Source: Triglochin maritima (Eukaryota > Streptophyta > Magnoliopsida > Alismatales > Juncaginaceae). From it: a stretch of DNA of 64,000 bases. This document shows positions 60,247 to 64,000 of this stretch, in pieces; position 1 is the stretch's first letter; each line of letters starts with the position of its first letter. Made by a program: the position numbers and the translations under genes. The notes under the pieces were generated by a model. The model was given only the letters and a program-made list of their open reading frames with translations, ran no database searches and was not told the DNA's origin. The stretch spans positions 31,308,652-31,372,651 of the forward strand of contig OY821792.1 in NCBI GenBank assembly GCA_963682175.1, in the 5' to 3' direction.

Positions 60247-60957
60247 TGGGAGAAGCAGAGTTTTCAAGCAGAGCAAACAGAATTTGTTCATACCAACTCC
60301 TTTGTATTGCTTCGGATTAAATATCGTCTTCGTGAAGTTTCCACTGGTTTTTCTTAAACATATGGGAGACTCATTTGAAGAGAGCAGCTGCTGAATCATG
60401 ACTGATCTGATCTGTTTTGAACTAAGAAAAATCATTGTAGTGTCTTATCCAATATTTTTCATGAGTATGTAATAGTTGTTTTCTCTTAAACATGTCTTCA
60501 TCAGACACGTTATGTTCAAAGAAACATGCGGAATAATTTCTAGTCTTACTCTCTTTCACAACACCAAAGAAGACGAATCCATGGGGGTTGAACTTAGAAG
60601 TACTTCAACTCTTGCAGATTAGAACCCTGATCCTGTTGAATGACTTCCCAAAATTTGATTTTCTGTTATCGTATTTCAAGTAATCATTCTGAAAATTATT
60701 TTTCTAATTACATATTTGAAATAATATGACATGTTGAGGAATCTGTATTCATAATGCATCTTTTAGGAATGAGTCCGACTAAATTGATGGATTTTCGAAA
60801 ATCAATCCCTGAAGATATTTTTGTTTTCAATTTGTTAGTATCTTATGCAATTTAGACAGTTCAAGTAGTGGTGAAATAACACACAACTGAAACACCATTT
60901 GGACGGCTTAATGAACAAATCAAGAGGACCTCAGATGGCGGAGGCAGATAAAAATGA
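60247..60957. other. 3' flank of the PhyH gene
   Basis: About 700 bp of AT-rich DNA. The first part is probably 3' UTR. No other feature is seen. Confidence 0.5.
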
Positions 60958-60965
60958 GATGTGGC

Positions 60966-62334
60966 TAGGGGTGAGCTTCGGTCCAGGACCGGACCGAAAC
61001 CCGAACTCCCAAAATTCTCGGACCGAAGACCGGACCGAATTCGGTCCGGTCCGACCCGGACCGAACCAGTTCGGTTCGGTCCAAAACCGGACCGAACCTG
61101 TTTGGACCGAATTTATTTTGACCTGTTTTTTGCTTGATTTAACCTGATTTTTATACAACAATAACAATTAGTATAAATAACATCCAACAATCACTGTTGC
61201 CTTTCAAAATAATACTCGTATCAGGGAAGTTTACTATCAATTAAAAAGAAACCAACTTTTGCAAAAAACTGGAGCCTTTCTAGATTTGTATGGCCATAAA
61301 GTTTACCACTTGCATACAATTACAAAGTATAAAATTCAGCCATATGTTCATAACATAACCAGCCAAATGAATCACCCAATAGGCCAATACACTAAACATC
61401 GAAAATTATAAAGGCAGAGAAGAGAATAACTCACTGTTTTAGATAATTCACTTCCATATCAGACCACAAATAACATCAAAATTCAGACAACATTAAACAG
61501 TAAGAATCAAAAGTCAGAATTCAAATGCAGCACAATTCAGAAAGGAAATGCAACACAATTCAGCAACAATAACAAACTAAACCAGAAATTCAAATCATCA
61601 CAAGTTCACAACTAACAAGTTCATAATTTAAAGACAAAGAATCCTAAACCATTTGAAATCATAAGGAGTTGAAGATCAGCAACACTAATCCACGCAAATG
61701 AGCTCATCCACATCGTCGTCGGGAGGAGGGCTGCGCGAGGAGGACGGGTGAGTGTTAAGGAGGGCGGATTTCGGTGAGGCGAACGGGTGGATGGATTTCG
61801 GTGAGGCGAACGGGTGGACGGATTTCGGTGAGGAGGTGAACGCGTAGACGGATTTCGGTGAGGCGCAGTGAGGCGGCGGCGTGAGGAGGCGGCGGCGTGA
61901 GGAGGAGGGCGACGTGAGGACTGAGGAGGGAGAGGGATTCGGGTGAGGCGGTGAGTGGCGTGATCTGAGATGAGAGAGTTAGGGATTTCAGATTTGGGTG
62001 AGCTGAGGGATTTGGGTAATTGGGCATTTGGGTTTGCAGTTTGGGTAATTGGGTTTGGGTATTCGGGTAGGGTTTGGTCACCGGGTAATCGGGTTCTGTG
62101 GGTCGGGTTAGTCGGGTCGAACAAACCGCTTACCAATTACATTCGGGTTTCGGTCCGGGTTCGGGTTTTGGACCGGACCGGACCGAACCCGAATTTTCAA
62201 AATCTTTTGGACCGAAGACCGGACCGAAAAAATTCGGTCCGGTTCGGTCCGGACCGAAATGTTCGGTTCGGTCCGGACCGAAATTTTCGGTTCGGTCCGG
62301 GCACCCTGACCGAACCGAATTTTGCTCTCCCCTA
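60966..62334. mobile_element. Non-autonomous hAT element (TAGGGGTGAGC family)
   Basis: 1369 bp. The ends are TAGGGGTGAGC and GCTCTCCCCTA. They are flanked by a perfect 8-bp target duplication GATGTGGC at 60958-60965 and 62335-62342. Both end regions closely match the element at 22219-23641: GGTCCGG-rich subterminal blocks and a right-hand region with GGATTTCGGTGAGGCG repeats at 61760-61870. The middle differs and contains no transposase or BED finger. Confidence 0.9.
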
Positions 62335-62342
62335 GATGTGGC

Positions 62343-62549
62343 TATATGATTACGAAGGCAACCCACCTTCAAACTAATCAGTATAGGAACTACAGTGATC
62401 AACATTATCAAATCCTCTCCATCAATCGGTGAAAACCATTAGGATGACATTACAAAGGGATAGAACAAGCAAGCTGGGCATAAACATCTTCCTCTAATCA
62501 AACCTCTATGGACGTATGCACATATCACGACTCACAAAGTGCTGCTACC
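62343..62549. other. Short spacer, probably fructokinase 3' UTR
   Basis: About 200 bp between the hAT element and the fructokinase stop codon on the minus strand. Confidence 0.5.
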
Positions 62550-64000
62550 TCATGCCGCTACTTTGAGTAAAGCATCAAGGACAGCCTGCTTAGATGGTAA
62601 GGCAGGAATAGCCCCTCTTTCTGTTACTGCCAAAGCTCCGCAAGCATTTGCAAATTTGAGGGCTTCTCTTAGTCGTTTCTCATCCTAATTATTGTCAGGA
62701 AAACAACAGGTTTCAGAATCACAAATTCACAATCTCTCTCGGAAAAAAAGGAAAACATTTCTTGCATGGAAACCAGCATCTCTTATTGGAGACTTGCAAG
62801 AACCATTCTATGTAGAAAATGTGAGAAAATATAAAGTTAAAATCATCTCTTCTGTTCGTTATATGTAAGCTACTTAGCAGAAAACTCATGGTACAGACAT
62901 ATTGTATGCGTATGGATATCATCCAAACTTAGAAAGTCTCATTGTCTGGAAGTGTGGATTATTAACATTAGATAATGCATTAACATTCTAATGATGTGTG
63001 AGAGTTACCTGGAGCAATGAGACGTCAGAAGCTATTTGATATAGTATTCCTGCAACAAATGCATCTCCAGCACCTGTTGTATCTACTGTTTCCACCTTTA
63101 AGCCACCAACTCTCCCTTGGAAATCCTACAAGGTGACACAAAATGATAAAACAACAAATTAGAAACATTCAATAATATTAAAATTTAAAAGGAACACGTT
63201 TCTTAGGAACATTTTTGTTAGGGAATTGAGTTGTTTTAGACAAGACGACAAGTTATTTCTGAGATGTTAAAAATGATGGTCTGCATCACTTACTTGTGAA
63301 TAGTATCTGCAACCTTGTGAGCCCACGGTCACCAAAAGCAGTTTGGTATTTGGAGAAAAAAGTTTGCGAACCACGGCATCATCATATGGATCTGCTCCTT
63401 TGGTCAAAAATGAAATCTCTTCCTCACTTATCTGTAATTCAATAAAATCATGTATTATTCTACTTCACACTTCTGGTGTATCCGCTCTGCTAAATTGAAA
63501 ATAAATTCCTAATGGTCATATGGCCACATTTCTTGATATACACAACAATTACCTTGATAATATCAGCTGTATCCCATATGCTAAGAATTCCTTCTCTTGC
63601 ACTCTCAGCAGATGGCCACAGTGGAAGTCGCAGATTGGGGTCATAAGATAGAAGAACTCCAGCATCCTTTGAAGCTCTCATAGCGGCCTTGTGAGCTGAT
63701 TTGCAAGGTTCAGTAATAAGACTTATAGAACCATAGTGGAAAATTTTTGCCTGGAAAATGGATCATTATGGATAATAATGTGCTAACAAAGAGGCAGAAA
63801 AAATCAAATGTTTACTGTCACACAGTACACTTCAAATTTACCTTTCTTATGATGTTAAGGTCAAGTTCGGCTTCTTCAAGAAGCATATCAGCACTAGGGT
63901 TACGGAAGAACATGAATTCACGTTCACCATCTTTTCTTAATGTAACAAATGCTAAAGCAGTGCGGGCACCCGAATCAAAGCGCATACCCTTATTGTTCAC
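62550..64000 (-). CDS. Fructokinase (pfkB family), 3' five exons, N terminus outside the window
   Basis: Exons on the minus strand: 64000(partial)-63842, 63750-63553, 63431-63294, 63125-63009, 62684-62550. All joints are GT-AG and in phase. The readable 248 residues begin in [17 protein letters not shown] and include [39 protein letters not shown] and the pfkB signature [13 protein letters not shown] with its catalytic Asp. They end in ALLKVAA. Fructokinase phosphorylates fructose with ATP, feeding sucrose-derived hexose into glycolysis and starch synthesis. I see no reason to call it inactive, but the N-terminal sugar-binding residues and any plastid transit peptide lie beyond the window, so the isoform is undecided. 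Confidence 0.93.

Overview
This is nuclear DNA from a flowering plant, most likely a eudicot. The genes are intron-rich with GT-AG introns, and their products are plant-type: a DYW-class pentatricopeptide protein, an EDR1/CTR1-type Raf-like kinase, a thaumatin-like protein, a plant MPS1 kinase and a pfkB fructokinase. The space between them is filled with plant LTRs, hAT, PIF/Harbinger and Mutator-like elements. I cannot name the species. All exon borders were read by eye from splice consensus, reading-frame phase and family resemblance; no transcript evidence was available.

Layout. 1-4.4 kb: two copies of one LTR family. 4.5-5.2 kb: two hAT-type elements, one inserted in the end of the other. 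7.46-12.46 kb (+): five-exon gene for a vasculin-like nuclear protein, with a 770-bp hAT element in its third intron. 13-28 kb: a transposon field. It holds a ~6.3-kb Mutator-like element with a FAR1-type transposase, an OTU protease domain and a decayed plant-mobile-domain gene; a minisatellite-bearing element interrupted by a hAT deletion derivative; and two PIF/Harbinger elements and smaller MITEs. 29.09-30.85 kb (+): two-exon thaumatin-like gene. 31.7-34.4 kb: a second minisatellite-bearing element with a long hairpin. 34.64-37.33 kb (+): DYW PPR gene. 38.15-46.32 kb (-): 13-exon Raf-like MAPKKK, convergent with the PPR gene, with a Harbinger element just upstream of its start codon. 47.77-49.93 kb: solo LTR. 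52.49-56.39 kb (-): MPS1/TTK kinase, head to head with a PhyH-family dioxygenase gene (56.72-60.25 kb, +). 60.97-62.33 kb: hAT element with a perfect 8-bp target duplication. 62.55-64 kb (-): 3' part of a fructokinase gene running off the window.

The host genes are unrelated single-copy genes and form no pathway cluster. The more unusual material is in the mobile elements: 22-bp minisatellites shared by two different elements, subterminal palindrome arrays at both ends of the Mutator-like element, tRNA-like modules inside hAT elements, and palindrome-studded LTRs. Several insertions can be dated relative to one another from nested target-site duplications.
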